Assembly: GCF_000092505.1 (NCBI RefSeq)
Contig: NC_014136.1
Location: forward strand, 806,001-870,000
DNA length: 64,000 bases
Source: Leuconostoc kimchii IMSNU 11154
GTDB lineage: Bacteria > Bacillota > Bacilli > Lactobacillales > Lactobacillaceae
Direction: 5' to 3'
In this document: positions 52,963-63,031 of the stretch, piece by piece
Position numbering within the stretch: position 1 is the first letter of the stretch
Layout of the letters: each line of letters opens with the position of its first letter
Position numbers and translations under genes: made by a program
Notes under the pieces: generated by a model
Told to the model about the DNA's origin: nothing
Database searches by the model: none
Seen by the model: only the letters and a program-made list of their open reading frames with translations

Positions 52963-55416
52963 ATGGTAGATTTTAATTCAAAAGAGTACTTGGGACTCGT
53001 TGATAAGTGGTGGCGTGCTACCAACTATTTGTCAGCAGGGATGATCTTCTTGAAGAGCAACCCTTTGTTCTCAGTTACTAACACACCAATTGAAGCTGAA
53101 GACGTTAAAGTTAAGCCAATTGGTCACTGGGGAACAATTTCAGGACAAACATTCTTGTATGCTCATGCGAATCGTTTGATCAACAAGTATGATTTGAACA
53201 TGTTCTATATTGGTGGTCCTGGGCATGGTGGCCAAGTTATGGTTACTAACGCCTACTTAGACGGTGAATATACTGAGGATTATCCAGAAATCACACAAGA
53301 TTTAGAAGGTATGAGTCGTTTGTTCAAGCGTTTCTCATTCCCTGGTGGAATCGGATCGCACATGACTGCCCAAACACCTGGTTCATTGCATGAAGGTGGT
53401 GAATTAGGTTATTCATTATCACACGCATTCGGTGCCGTTTTGGACAACCCAGAACAAATCGCATTTGCTGTTGTTGGTGATGGAGAAGCCGAAACTGGTC
53501 CATCAATGACTTCATGGCATTCAACAAAGTTCTTATCAGCTAAAAATGATGGTGCTGTATTGCCAATTTTGGATTTGAATGGTTTCAAGATTTCAAACCC
53601 AACAATCTTTTCACGTATGAGTGATGAAGAAATCACAAAGTTCTTTGAAGGTTTGGGTTATTCACCTCGCTTTATTGAAAATGATGACATTCATGATTAT
53701 GCGGCTTACCACGAATTAGCAGCTAAAGTGTTGGATCAAGCAATCGAAGACATTCAAGCAATTCAAAAGGATGCACGTGAAAACGGTAAGTACGAGGATG
53801 GTACTATCCCTGCATGGCCTGTGATTATTGCACGTTTGCCAAAGGGTTGGGGTGGTCCAACACACGATGCCAAGGGTAATCCAATTGAAGATTCATTCCG
53901 TGCTCACCAAGTGCCATTGCCTTTGGAACAACATGATTTGTCAACTTTGGATCAATTTGAAGCATGGATGAATTCATATAAGCCTGAGGAATTATTCAAT
54001 GCTGATGGTTCATTGAAAGATGAATTAAAGGCAATTGCACCTAAGGGCGACAAGCGTATGTCAGCCAATCCAATTGCTAACGGTGGACGTCGTCGCGGTG
54101 AAGAAGCAACTGATTTGACTTTGCCTGATTGGCGCCAATTCACTAATGACATTACTAACGAAAACCGTGGACATGAGTTTGCAACAGTTACTCAAAACAT
54201 GGATATGACAACCCTTTCAAATTATTTGGAAGAAGTTATGAAGTTGAACCCAACTTCATTCCGTGTGTTTGGTCCTGATGAAACAATGTCAAACCGTTTG
54301 TGGAGTCTCTTTAACACAACTAACCGTCAATGGATGGAAGAAGTTAAAGAACCAAACGATCAATATGTTGGTCCTGAAGGCCGTATTATTGATTCGCAAT
54401 TGTCAGAACATCAAGCAGAAGGTTGGTTAGAAGGTTATACATTGACTGGCCGTGTTGGAATTTTCGCTTCATACGAATCATTCTTGCGCGTGGTCGACAC
54501 GATGGTAACACAACACTTCAAGTGGTTGCGTCATGCGTCAGAACAAGCATGGCGTAATGATTATCCATCATTGAACTTGATTGCAACGTCAACTGCGTTC
54601 CAACAAGATCATAATGGTTATACACACCAAGATCCAGGTATGTTGACACATTTGGCCGAGAAGAAGTCTAACTTTATTCGTGAATACCTACCAGCCGATG
54701 GGAACTCATTGTTAGCTGTTCAGGATCGCGCATTCTCAGAACGTCACAAGGTTAATTTGATTATTGCTTCAAAGCAACCACGTCAACAATGGTTTACTGC
54801 TGATGAAGCTGATGTATTAGCTAACGAAGGTTTGAAGATTATTGACTGGGCTTCTACTGCACCTTCTGGTGATGTTGACATCACGTTTGCATCTGCCGGT
54901 ACAGAGCCAACAATTGAAACATTAGCTGCCTTGTGGTTGGTTAACCAAGCCTTCCCAGAAGTTAAGTTCCGCTATGTTAACGTTGTTGAATTGTTACGTT
55001 TGCAAAAGAAGTCAGAACCTAACATGAACGATGAGCGTGAATTGTCAGATGATGAATTTAACAAGTATTTCCAAGCTGAAAAGCCAGTAATCTTTGGTTT
55101 CCATGCCTATGAAAACTTGGTAGAATCATTCTTCTTCGAACGTAAGTTCAAGGGTGATGTCTATGTCCATGGTTATCGTGAAGATGGTGATATCACAACA
55201 ACATACGACATGCGTGTTTATTCACACTTGGATCGTTTCCATCAAGCTAAGGAAGCTGTTGAAATTCTGTCAGCTAATGGTACAATCGATCAAGCTGCTG
55301 CTGATACATTCATTGAAAAGATGGATGCAACACTTGCAAAGCATTTCGAAGTTACTCGTAATGAGGGACGTGATATTGCAGAATTCACTGATTGGAATTG
55401 GTCACCTTTGAAGTAA
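52963..55416 (+). CDS. xpkA: Xylulose-5-phosphate/fructose-6-phosphate phosphoketolase
   Basis: This central enzyme of heterofermentation splits xylulose 5-phosphate with phosphate into acetyl phosphate and glyceraldehyde 3-phosphate. It has 817 residues, the standard length. The thiamine-diphosphate motif is [10 protein letters not shown]...LDLNGFKIS, and the phosphoketolase signatures [40 protein letters not shown] and [12 protein letters not shown] are all present. Codon use is strongly biased (TTG for leucine, GGT for glycine), as in highly expressed genes. AAGGAG lies 11 bases before the ATG. Confidence 0.97.
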   Translation: MVDFNSKEYLGLVDKWWRATNYLSAGMIFLKSNPLFSVTNTPIEAEDVKVKPIGHWGTISGQTFLYAHANRLINKYDLNMFYIGGPGHGGQVMVTNAYLDGEYTEDYPEITQDLEGMSRLFKRFSFPGGIGSHMTAQTPGSLHEGGELGYSLSHAFGAVLDNPEQIAFAVVGDGEAETGPSMTSWHSTKFLSAKNDGAVLPILDLNGFKISNPTIFSRMSDEEITKFFEGLGYSPRFIENDDIHDYAAYHELAAKVLDQAIEDIQAIQKDARENGKYEDGTIPAWPVIIARLPKGWGGPTHDAKGNPIEDSFRAHQVPLPLEQHDLSTLDQFEAWMNSYKPEELFNADGSLKDELKAIAPKGDKRMSANPIANGGRRRGEEATDLTLPDWRQFTNDITNENRGHEFATVTQNMDMTTLSNYLEEVMKLNPTSFRVFGPDETMSNRLWSLFNTTNRQWMEEVKEPNDQYVGPEGRIIDSQLSEHQAEGWLEGYTLTGRVGIFASYESFLRVVDTMVTQHFKWLRHASEQAWRNDYPSLNLIATSTAFQQDHNGYTHQDPGMLTHLAEKKSNFIREYLPADGNSLLAVQDRAFSERHKVNLIIASKQPRQQWFTADEADVLANEGLKIIDWASTAPSGDVDITFASAGTEPTIETLAALWLVNQAFPEVKFRYVNVVELLRLQKKSEPNMNDERELSDDEFNKYFQAEKPVIFGFHAYENLVESFFFERKFKGDVYVHGYREDGDITTTYDMRVYSHLDRFHQAKEAVEILSANGTIDQAAADTFIEKMDATLAKHFEVTRNEGRDIAEFTDWNWSPLK

Positions 55417-55433
55417 TTTAATCTTAGACTTAA

Positions 55434-55504
55434 TTCAAATCATTGTATGATTTGAAACATTAATAAAAGAAGTGAACCAGACATATGTTTGGTTCACTTC
55501 TTTT
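55434..55504 (+). terminator. Tandem hairpins ending the phosphoketolase transcript
   Basis: First, TTCAAATCAT and ATGATTTGAA (55434-55456) form a 10-bp stem with loop TGT. Second, AAAAGAAGTGAACCA and TGGTTCACTTCTTTT (55466-55504) form a terminator with Ts. Confidence 0.85.
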
Positions 55505-56104
55505 ATGTTTTTAATAACTCGACTGTTAGTTGTAGAAAAGGAACGCGAGAATTTGTTAAAAAAGGATGAACGTGCAGATAAATTAGATGAGGTGTGGGAT
55601 ATTTATGATGAAAATAGGCAACTAACAGGGCGTAAACATTTACGAGGGAGAAAACTTGGCATTGGTGAGTATCATTTGGTAGTCAATGCATTAATATTTA
55701 ATGTTGATGGTCAAATATTAATGCAACAACGATCATTTAATAAAATGAGCTATCCAGGTATATGGACAACGGCTACAGGTGGTTCTGCCCTGACTGGTGA
55801 AAATAGTCAACAAGCGATTATTCGTGAATTATCAGAAGAATTGTCTTTATCCGTGACGCCGAATCAGTTACAATTTGTCAACTCAATTCAGTATACAGAT
55901 TGGATTGAAGATTGGTTTGTTGTGTCTACTGATATATCAATAAGACAGTTAGTTTACCAACGTTCAGAAATTGAAGCGATACGCTGGACGACTTTAAAGG
56001 AAGCAATAAAAATAAATAATTATAATGGTGTAAATGACAGTACCTTGTTAACTAAAGCGCGAGCATTACTTTTTAATAACGATAAAACAAATAGTTATAC
56101 ATGA
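55505..56104 (+). CDS. NUDIX hydrolase (YfcD/isopentenyl-isomerase-like)
   Basis: The homologous part begins at WDIYDENRQLTGRKHLRG and carries the NUDIX box GGSALTGENSQQAIIRELSEELSL (about residues 95-118 from ATG 55505). The start is uncertain. ATG 55505 lies in the T-run of the xpk terminator and has no SD. TTG 55553 follows AAAAGGA by ten bases, and GTG 55592 begins right at the homology. The substrate is unknown. It appears to be a single gene. Confidence 0.75.
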   Translation: MFLITRLLVVEKERENLLKKDERADKLDEVWDIYDENRQLTGRKHLRGRKLGIGEYHLVVNALIFNVDGQILMQQRSFNKMSYPGIWTTATGGSALTGENSQQAIIRELSEELSLSVTPNQLQFVNSIQYTDWIEDWFVVSTDISIRQLVYQRSEIEAIRWTTLKEAIKINNYNGVNDSTLLTKARALLFNNDKTNSYT

Positions 56105-56242
56105 TGATGATCATATTTATATTGTAAATTACTGTGAAGTTTGATAAAATGTTGTTCTTATGTGTTATTTTAAAATAAGGAAAAAAACGGAATTCATTTG
56201 AAATAAATTATAAATTAATGTTTTTATGATGAGGGGACATTC

Positions 56243-57475
56243 ATGTCTGATTTTTTAAAATTAGATCGTAATATTCAATTAAGAATGGTAATCATGTTTA
56301 TTACAATTGCTATTGGATCATCTGTTGGTCCTAATATGACAATCTACTATGTTTCTTACTTTGGTGCTGGTATCACGGGTATGTTGTTAGTTTTTGTCCA
56401 AATAGCAGGGTTTATAGCAGGATTATATGGTGGTCATCTGGCTGACGTGTGGGGCCGTAAACGTGTGATGTTAAGTGGTATTGGTTCAATGGCTATTGGC
56501 TATACGATTGCAGCAGCTATGAATTCACCAATTTATATTAATCCATACGTGACTTTTTTTGGATTCTTACTGGCCACTGTTGGCATGAGTTTCGCTTCAC
56601 CCGCAGAAGAAGCGATGATGATTGATGTTTCAACATTACAAAATCGTAAATTCATCTATGCGATGATGTATTGGGTTGTTAACCTTTCTGTTATGATTGG
56701 TGCTGCGTTGGGTGGGTGGTTTTTTAAAACAGCACGATTTGAGTTATTAATTGGGACAGCAGTTGGTGCAATTATAAGTTTACTTATTGTTTTGATTTGG
56801 ATTACTGAAACATTCCAGAAAAAAGAACGACAAAACAAGGGACAATCGGTGTGGGATGTATTAAAAAGTTATCGGACAGTATTTTCAGATAAACGCTATT
56901 TAAGGTTTATGATAGCAGGAATTGGTGCTACTGTTATTTTTTCATCACCAGATTATTATTTAGCAGCTCATTTGGCACAGACATTTCATAGTGTCACTGT
57001 GCTAGGCATACCGATTTTTGGGCAACGGATGTTGTCAGTCATTACTATTGTAAATACTTTCATGATCGTGCTATTGATGGGAACCATGACAAAATTGTTT
57101 GCAAAATGGTCAAATCTCAAAGCTAATTTTGTGGGCATTGCCATACAAGGCGGTAGCTTTGCGTTGATGTTTTTACTCACTGATTTTTGGCCGCTGTTGA
57201 TAGTGGCAATTATTTTAACAATGGGTGAAATGATTGTGACGCCAGCTAATCAATCATTACGAGCTGAGATGATGAATCCAAATAAAATTGGTGCGTATAG
57301 TGGCTTTAGTGCAGCAACGAGACCAGTTGGCTATATTTTATCGTCAGGCATTGTTAGCATATCAGTTTTCATCGGTAACATTGGTGCAGCAGTATTGTTA
57401 CTTGTGGCTACAGCCGTGAGTATGTGGTTTACGTATCTGGCTGTTGTGATGCTTCGTGAGAACAGAACAATGTAG
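56243..57475 (+). CDS. Major facilitator superfamily transporter
   Basis: This 410-residue protein has 12 predicted helices. MFS motif A lies between helices 2 and 3 (GGHLADVWGRKRVM), with a long central loop around residues 190-215. It resembles drug:proton antiporters of the YitG/YfcJ type, but the substrate cannot be told. GAGGGGA precedes the ATG by six bases. Confidence 0.85.
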   Translation: MSDFLKLDRNIQLRMVIMFITIAIGSSVGPNMTIYYVSYFGAGITGMLLVFVQIAGFIAGLYGGHLADVWGRKRVMLSGIGSMAIGYTIAAAMNSPIYINPYVTFFGFLLATVGMSFASPAEEAMMIDVSTLQNRKFIYAMMYWVVNLSVMIGAALGGWFFKTARFELLIGTAVGAIISLLIVLIWITETFQKKERQNKGQSVWDVLKSYRTVFSDKRYLRFMIAGIGATVIFSSPDYYLAAHLAQTFHSVTVLGIPIFGQRMLSVITIVNTFMIVLLMGTMTKLFAKWSNLKANFVGIAIQGGSFALMFLLTDFWPLLIVAIILTMGEMIVTPANQSLRAEMMNPNKIGAYSGFSAATRPVGYILSSGIVSISVFIGNIGAAVLLLVATAVSMWFTYLAVVMLRENRTM

Positions 57476-57603
57476 TCACTTAAATATGTTAAGGAGTGGT
57501 GTGGTTTTAATGCACTGTAATCGCTTTCTTTGCTATAATATAATTATGATCTTACAAAATGCAAGATTTATGATGATAGAGACTAATGCGTTTATTTTTA
57601 ACG

Positions 57604-57688
57604 AAGGAGAGAAAGTAACTGTGAACGAGTTATTGCCAATTTTCTGACGATGACGAGTGCTCTGATTACAAAAACGACACACAATATG
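57604..57688 (+). promoter_or_regulatory. SD and GTG minicistron before the HAD gene
   Basis: AAGGAGA (57604-57610) is 75 bases from the HAD start at 57686. GTG 57621 after it opens VNELLPIF, stopping at TGA 57645. Only a poor hairpin can be drawn between. The HAD ATG itself has no SD, so coupling through the minicistron, or the in-frame ATG 57650 start, must be considered. A -10 TATAAT lies at 57534-57539. Confidence 0.4.
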
Positions 57689-58501
57689 TCAAAAATTAAA
57701 ATTGTTTCCATTGATATTGACGGTACACTACTTAATGATCAACGAGAAATTACCCAAGAAGTGAAATCAAGTATTCAGCAAGCCTTGGAAAACGATGTTA
57801 AAATAGTGATTACAACTGGGAGACCTTTACCAGGTGTTCGTGATATTTTATCTGAATTGGGCATTCAAGGTAGTGATCAGTATGTCATCACCTATAATGG
57901 TGGTTTGGTTCAAACGGCAGATGGCGAAAAAACATTATTTCGACAACCATTGGGTGTTAAGGCGTTTCAAGAGGTTAACAATTTTATGCGAACGCAAGAT
58001 ACTTACGTACAAGTTGAGACGCACGATGCTGCCTATACGACAAACCATAGAATCCATCCTTGGGCAAGTTTTGAAAATAGCCTAGTGAATTTGCCATTAT
58101 TTGTTTTGGATACAGAAAACGAGCTAGAGAAGGTTGAATTCATTAAGGCAATTGCTAATGCTGAAAGTAGCGAGTTGGACAAAGTACAAGCGGCAATACC
58201 AAATGAAATTTCAAATCATGTTAATGTGATTCGATCGACGGCTAATAACTTAGAATTTATTGACCGCCAAGCTTCTAAAGGAAATGCTTTGCTTGCTTTG
58301 GCAGATGTTTTAGACATCGAACACGTACAAACGATGGCTATTGGTGATCAAGCAAATGATTATTCAATGATAGAGCAAGCTGGTGTCGGCGTGGCAATGG
58401 GGAATGCAATCCCAGAATTAAAAGCTATTGCTGATTATGAAACAGCTACCAATAATCATTCAGGTGTGGCGCAAGCCATCAAGACTTTTGTGTTGGATTA
58501 A
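57686..58501 (+). CDS. Cof-type HAD-IIB sugar phosphatase
   Basis: From ATG 57686 the protein has about 271 residues and begins MSKIKIVSIDIDGTLLNDQ, the normal HAD N-terminus with the nucleophile aspartate in motif I. Motif II is ITTGRP, and motifs III/IV are SKGNALLALAD and IGDQANDYSMIEQAGVGVAMGNA. An in-frame ATG at 57650 would add 12 unrelated residues. Cof phosphatases act on sugar phosphates or flavin intermediates. The substrate is unknown. Confidence 0.85.
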   Translation: MSKIKIVSIDIDGTLLNDQREITQEVKSSIQQALENDVKIVITTGRPLPGVRDILSELGIQGSDQYVITYNGGLVQTADGEKTLFRQPLGVKAFQEVNNFMRTQDTYVQVETHDAAYTTNHRIHPWASFENSLVNLPLFVLDTENELEKVEFIKAIANAESSELDKVQAAIPNEISNHVNVIRSTANNLEFIDRQASKGNALLALADVLDIEHVQTMAIGDQANDYSMIEQAGVGVAMGNAIPELKAIADYETATNNHSGVAQAIKTFVLD

Positions 58502-58567
58502 CCCAATATAAAATAATTAATTTTAGAAAACTGTTTTAAATAGAAAAAAATATGCGGAGGTCGCAAA

Positions 58568-59068
58568 ATGAATGTATTATTATCAGGAGAAGTAACAGAA
58601 TTAGTTGGAGAACCCTTAAAGGTTGGTGAAACGTTACCACATTTCAAGTTAGAGGATGAGCGTGGTGATAAAGTTAAGACCGCTGATTTAGTTGGTAAAC
58701 TCACTTTGATCTCTGTTGTGCCAGATCTAAATACCGGTACTTGCTCATTGCAAACACGTCACTTTAATCAATCAGTTGATCAATTTAGTAATGTGCAATT
58801 TTTGACTATTTCGACGAACTCTGTTGCAGAACAACGTGACTGGTGTGCAGCTGAAGGGGTACACAATTTGCGTATGCTATCAGATGAGCAAGAATCATTT
58901 GGTTATGCTACAAAGCTTTATGTACCAGCACAAGGATTCGATGCACGTGCTGTTTATATTGTTGATGAACAAGGTGTCGTCCGTTATGCACAAATTGTCC
59001 CTGAAATATCGGAAGAACCTAATTACGAAGAGGCATTGACGGCATTAAAGTCATTTTTGACAGCATAG
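58568..59068 (+). CDS. tpx: Thiol peroxidase
   Basis: This 166-residue atypical two-cysteine peroxiredoxin removes peroxides using thioredoxin. The peroxidatic cysteine lies in PDLNTGTCSLQTRHFN and the resolving cysteine in RDWCAAEGVHNLRMLSD, with FGYATKLYV after it. CGGAGG lies eight bases before the ATG. It is a single gene between the HAD gene and prs. Confidence 0.94.
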   Translation: MNVLLSGEVTELVGEPLKVGETLPHFKLEDERGDKVKTADLVGKLTLISVVPDLNTGTCSLQTRHFNQSVDQFSNVQFLTISTNSVAEQRDWCAAEGVHNLRMLSDEQESFGYATKLYVPAQGFDARAVYIVDEQGVVRYAQIVPEISEEPNYEEALTALKSFLTA

Positions 59069-59221
59069 TAGCATCGTTTATTTTAGTAAACAGTAACAAT
59101 AATGACGATTAAATCTATTTTTAAAGGATTAACAAAGCGTTGAACGTTAGTGGCTTTTGTTAATTTTTTTTGTTAAAATAAACATGGACGTGAATTTCAC
59201 ATAAAATAGTTGGAGCTAAAC

Positions 59222-60202
59222 ATGCCAGAACCTAAATTGAAACTTTTTTCATTAAGCTCAAATGAGCCACTTGCAAAAAAAATTGCTGAATCAGTTGGCG
59301 TGCCTTTGAGCGAGATATCTGTCAAGCGATTTGCTGATGGTGAAGTACAGATTAACATTGAAGAGAGTATTCGTGGCGATAACGTTTTCGTTATCCAATC
59401 GACTTCTGCTCCTGTCAATGATAACTTGATGGAGCTGTTGATTATGATTGATGCGTTGCGTCGTGCATCTGCCAATCAAATTAACGTCGTCTTGCCATAT
59501 TATGGCTACGCACGTCAAGACCGCAAGGCGCGATCACGTGAGCCGATCACAGCAAAGCTTGTTGCCAATATGTTGGAACGCGCAGGAACAACTCGTGTTT
59601 TGGCACTAGATTTGCATGCTGCGCAAATTCAAGGTTTCTTTGATATTCCAATGGACCATCTGCAAGCTGCGCCATTGCTGGCTGACTATTTGATCGAGTC
59701 GGGTATTGCGGATAAGCATAACTCAGTTATTGTTTCCCCAGATCATGGTGGTATGACTCGCGCACGTAATTTAAATAATATGCTATCATTGGAGTCACCT
59801 GTTGCTGTTATTGACAAGCGCCGACCAAAACCAAATGTTGCTGAAATTGGTAGTATTGTTGGTGATGTTCAAGGTAAAACAGCGATTATGATTGATGATA
59901 TGATTGACACTGCTGGGACGATCACGCAAGGTGCTGAATTAATTATGGCTCATGGTGCTAAAGAAGTATATGTTGTTGCCTCGCATGCCGTATTTTCAGG
60001 ACCTGCTGTTGAGCGCCTGCAAAATTCTGTTTTCACAAAAGTTATTTTGACAGATTCTATTAATTTACCAGAAGACAAAAAATTTGACAAACTTGAGATT
60101 GTTTCTGTGGGCGAATTAATTGGTGAGGCTATTCGTCGTATTAGTAATAATGAAGCAATTTCGTCGTTATTCAAGAGTCGTTTCCATCGTCGTTCACATT
60201 AA
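59222..60202 (+). CDS. prs: Ribose-phosphate pyrophosphokinase
   Basis: This PRPP synthetase transfers pyrophosphate from ATP to ribose 5-phosphate. It has 326 residues. The flexible loop [30 protein letters not shown] and the PRPP motif [12 protein letters not shown] are present. TTGGAG lies seven bases before ATG 59222. An earlier ATG at 59210 would precede the SD. A terminator follows. Confidence 0.96.
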   Translation: MPEPKLKLFSLSSNEPLAKKIAESVGVPLSEISVKRFADGEVQINIEESIRGDNVFVIQSTSAPVNDNLMELLIMIDALRRASANQINVVLPYYGYARQDRKARSREPITAKLVANMLERAGTTRVLALDLHAAQIQGFFDIPMDHLQAAPLLADYLIESGIADKHNSVIVSPDHGGMTRARNLNNMLSLESPVAVIDKRRPKPNVAEIGSIVGDVQGKTAIMIDDMIDTAGTITQGAELIMAHGAKEVYVVASHAVFSGPAVERLQNSVFTKVILTDSINLPEDKKFDKLEIVSVGELIGEAIRRISNNEAISSLFKSRFHRRSH

Positions 60203-60229
60203 ACAAGAAATATTGTATGATTTTGACAT

Positions 60230-60256
60230 TAAAGCCGATTTTATCGGTTTTTTTTG
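60230..60256 (+). terminator. Terminator after prs
   Basis: AAAGCCGA and TCGGTTTT pair around a short loop (TTTTA), followed by Ts. Confidence 0.75.
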
Positions 60257-60335
60257 TGTTAAATATTACAGAATGACAGAAAAATGATATACTTAAACAT
60301 AGATAAACTATTAGAAACACGTTAGGAGAACGTCC

Positions 60336-61049
60336 ATGAGTAAAATTTTGGTTGTGGATGATGAGAAGCCAATCTCAGATATCATTAAATTTAATTTAAC
60401 AAAAGAAGGCTATGAAGTTATCACGGCAGCCGATGGTCAGGAAGCGTTGACAATTTTTAACGAAGAAAAGCCGGATCTTGTTTTGCTTGATCAAATGTTG
60501 CCTGAAATTGATGGTGTTGAGGTATTACGGCAAATTCGTTCCAAATCAGAAACGCCAGTCATTATGGTAACAGCTAAGGATTCTGAAATTGATAAAGTTT
60601 TGGGATTAGAAATGGGTGCCGATGATTATGTGACTAAACCATTTTCTAACCGAGAATTGGTAGCGCGAGTGAAGGCTAATTTGCGTAGCCGTAAAGCTGT
60701 AGCGCAGGCACAAAACGCTGATGATTCGGTGGCAAACACAGAAGATATAGAGTTAGGGGATTTGACAATTCATCCTCAAGCTTATATGGTATCTAAGTCA
60801 GGACAAGATATTGAACTGACGCATCGTGAATTTGAGCTATTATATTACTTAGCACAACATATTAGCCAAGTTATGACACGTGAGCATTTATTGCAACAAG
60901 TCTGGGGATATGATTATTTTGGTGATGTCCGAACAGTAGATGTTACAGTAAGACGTTTACGTGAAAAAATTGAAGATAATCCAAGCCATCCTAATTGGTT
61001 GGCAACACGTCGTGGTGTTGGCTATTATTTACGCCCAGATGCGGAGTAA
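60336..61049 (+). CDS. walR: Response regulator WalR
   Basis: This 237-residue OmpR-family regulator controls essential cell-wall homeostasis. The receiver has Asp52 ([10 protein letters not shown]), switch threonine in VIMVTAKD and Lys in DDYVTKPFS. The winged HTH carries the WalR-typical [58 protein letters not shown] lies seven bases before the ATG. It begins the walRK-yycH operon. Confidence 0.95.
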   Translation: MSKILVVDDEKPISDIIKFNLTKEGYEVITAADGQEALTIFNEEKPDLVLLDQMLPEIDGVEVLRQIRSKSETPVIMVTAKDSEIDKVLGLEMGADDYVTKPFSNRELVARVKANLRSRKAVAQAQNADDSVANTEDIELGDLTIHPQAYMVSKSGQDIELTHREFELLYYLAQHISQVMTREHLLQQVWGYDYFGDVRTVDVTVRRLREKIEDNPSHPNWLATRRGVGYYLRPDAE

Positions 61050-61130
61050 GCAATCTCTAAATCACAAATTGCTTTGCTCTGTAATCGGTATGCGTAGCAT
61101 CGTGAAGAGGCTTCTTCTGTTTGATACACT

Positions 61131-61163
61131 AAGGAGACGGACGCAATGCGTCAGCAACTATGA
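61131..61163 (+). promoter_or_regulatory. SD-hairpin-start arrangement before walK, with overlapping minicistron
   Basis: AAGGAG (61131-61136) is 23 bases from ATG 61160. GACGC (61140-61144) pairs with GCGTC (61148-61152) around AAT, leaving 3 + 7 bases when folded. ATG 61146 in the loop opens MRQQL, whose TGA (61161-61163) overlaps the walK ATG as ATGA. Both bridging and termination-reinitiation are therefore possible. Confidence 0.65.
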
Positions 61164-63031
61164 ACAGTAATATGAACTTTTTTAAATCTATACGTTTCCG
61201 CATCACGCTTGTTTTTGTGTTGCTGATGATTATCGCACTCGAACTTTTGGGTGCGTTTTTTGTGCGTCAAATAGAACAACAAAATTTAGCAACGTTTCAG
61301 CAGCAAATTACTTTACCAAAATATGTGACTGACCAAATCACAACAGCACTAAAAGATCGAGATGTTAATGCAGGTAACCATGCTATTCAAGATGTGTTGT
61401 CTGATTTAAATAATACAAATCTTCAAGAGGCACAGGTTATAGATAAGACAGGAACCATTCGTGGTACTCTATCCGTCTCAGGACAACAAACCATTGGTCA
61501 AAAGACAACGGACTTGAACGCACAAAAAGCCATTGCTGGGGAGCAATCTTTTTTAAAGTCACGAACAATTAATGAGAATGGTGAACGTAAGGAGCTTGTG
61601 ACGACAACGCTTGGTGTCACAACGGATCGTGTTCGAGACATCACAGGCATTATTATTGTGAAGGCGAGTCTGTTACCGGTCTATCAAAATGTTAACAATG
61701 TGATGCGACTATTCGTCGTTGCAGGAATCATTGCGTTATTAGTTAGCATTATGTTAGCATTGTTTCTTGCTCGTACGTTGACACAACCTATCGCACAAAT
61801 TGACGAACAAACGACTAAAATTGCGAATGGTGATTATTCTATGGTTAACCATATTTATGGATCGGATGAACTTGGTCATTTGGCGCAATCGGTTAATGAG
61901 TTGTCAACACGCGTTGAAGAGTCAACAGAGACAGTTAATGCTGAACGTAACCGTTTAGATTCAGTTTTGACGCATATGGCAGATGGTGTTTTAGCTGCTA
62001 ATCGTCGCGGTGAGATAACAATTATTAATCAAGCTGCAGCAAATTTTGTTGGTGTTGATCGGGAAGAAGCAATTGGTAAAAATGTCGTCGATCTATTAAG
62101 GTTAAAAGGCAAACGTACATTACGCGATATGTTAGAGAATCTTGAAGATTTTCGCATTGATCTCTCTGATGATAGTAAAGATATACTAGTACAAGCATAT
62201 GTTTCACTCATTAAACGCCAGTCAGGTTTTATTTCTGGTTTAGTCGTTGTTTTACATAATATTACTGAACAGCAACGCATTGATTCAGAGCGGCGTATGT
62301 TTGTTTCTAACGTATCACATGAATTACGAACACCGTTAACTTCAGTAAGATCATATGTTGATGCTTTGGCAGAGGGTGCCATTAATGATCCTGACATGGC
62401 TCAAAATTTTTTGGGTGTTGTACAAGATGAGACACAGCGGATGATCCGTATGATTAATGACTTATTGGCATTATCACGATTAGATCAAGGAACTATGGAA
62501 GTGAAGTTAGAAGTCATTAACTTGAACAGTCTGTTTAATTTCGTCTTAAATCGATTTGATATGATCATTGAAAACGATGCAAAAAACGCAGATACACCGA
62601 ACAAAAGTTATAATATTCAACGTGAATTTACAAACGAAGATGTTTGGGTCGAAGTTGATCCAGATAAGTTTACCCAAGTGTTAGATAATATTATGAATAA
62701 TGCGGTGAAATATTCACCCGATGGTGGTACGATAACTGCACGATTAATTAAAACAAAAACACGGGCTATTTTAAGTATTTCTGATCAAGGGTTAGGTATA
62801 CCACGTAAAGACTTAGATAATATTTTTAATCGCTTTTTCCGTGTTGATAAGTCACGTTCACGTGCGCAAGGTGGGACAGGATTAGGATTGGCAATTTCTA
62901 AAGAAGTGGTTGAAAAGTTTAATGGGCGTATTTGGGTTGATTCCGTAGAAAATAAAGGCTCAACATTTTATATATCGTTAGCCTATGTTGATGATGTTGT
63001 CATTGAGGAGGAAGATTGGGATGCGGAATAG
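61160..63031 (+). CDS. walK: Sensor histidine kinase WalK
   Basis: This 623-residue kinase has helix 1 (residues 10-31), an extracytoplasmic sensor (32-180), helix 2 (about 182-203), HAMP (FLARTLTQPIAQIDEQTTKIANGDYSMV), PAS (about 265-370), HisKA with His387 in VSHELRTPLTSVRSYVDALAEGA, and HATPase with NAVKYSPDGG, DQGLGIP and GGTGLGLAIS. A second ATG at 61172 would shorten it by four residues. It overlaps yycH by 11 bases. Confidence 0.95.
   Translation: MNSNMNFFKSIRFRITLVFVLLMIIALELLGAFFVRQIEQQNLATFQQQITLPKYVTDQITTALKDRDVNAGNHAIQDVLSDLNNTNLQEAQVIDKTGTIRGTLSVSGQQTIGQKTTDLNAQKAIAGEQSFLKSRTINENGERKELVTTTLGVTTDRVRDITGIIIVKASLLPVYQNVNNVMRLFVVAGIIALLVSIMLALFLARTLTQPIAQIDEQTTKIANGDYSMVNHIYGSDELGHLAQSVNELSTRVEESTETVNAERNRLDSVLTHMADGVLAANRRGEITIINQAAANFVGVDREEAIGKNVVDLLRLKGKRTLRDMLENLEDFRIDLSDDSKDILVQAYVSLIKRQSGFISGLVVVLHNITEQQRIDSERRMFVSNVSHELRTPLTSVRSYVDALAEGAINDPDMAQNFLGVVQDETQRMIRMINDLLALSRLDQGTMEVKLEVINLNSLFNFVLNRFDMIIENDAKNADTPNKSYNIQREFTNEDVWVEVDPDKFTQVLDNIMNNAVKYSPDGGTITARLIKTKTRAILSISDQGLGIPRKDLDNIFNRFFRVDKSRSRAQGGTGLGLAISKEVVEKFNGRIWVDSVENKGSTFYISLAYVDDVVIEEEDWDAE

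Noticed and set aside
57456..57647. 63-residue frame between the MFS and HAD genes
   Set aside because: It runs through the probable promoter (TATAAT at 57534) and has no recognisable sequence. Only its last eight codons, from GTG 57621, have an SD and are mentioned as a minicistron.
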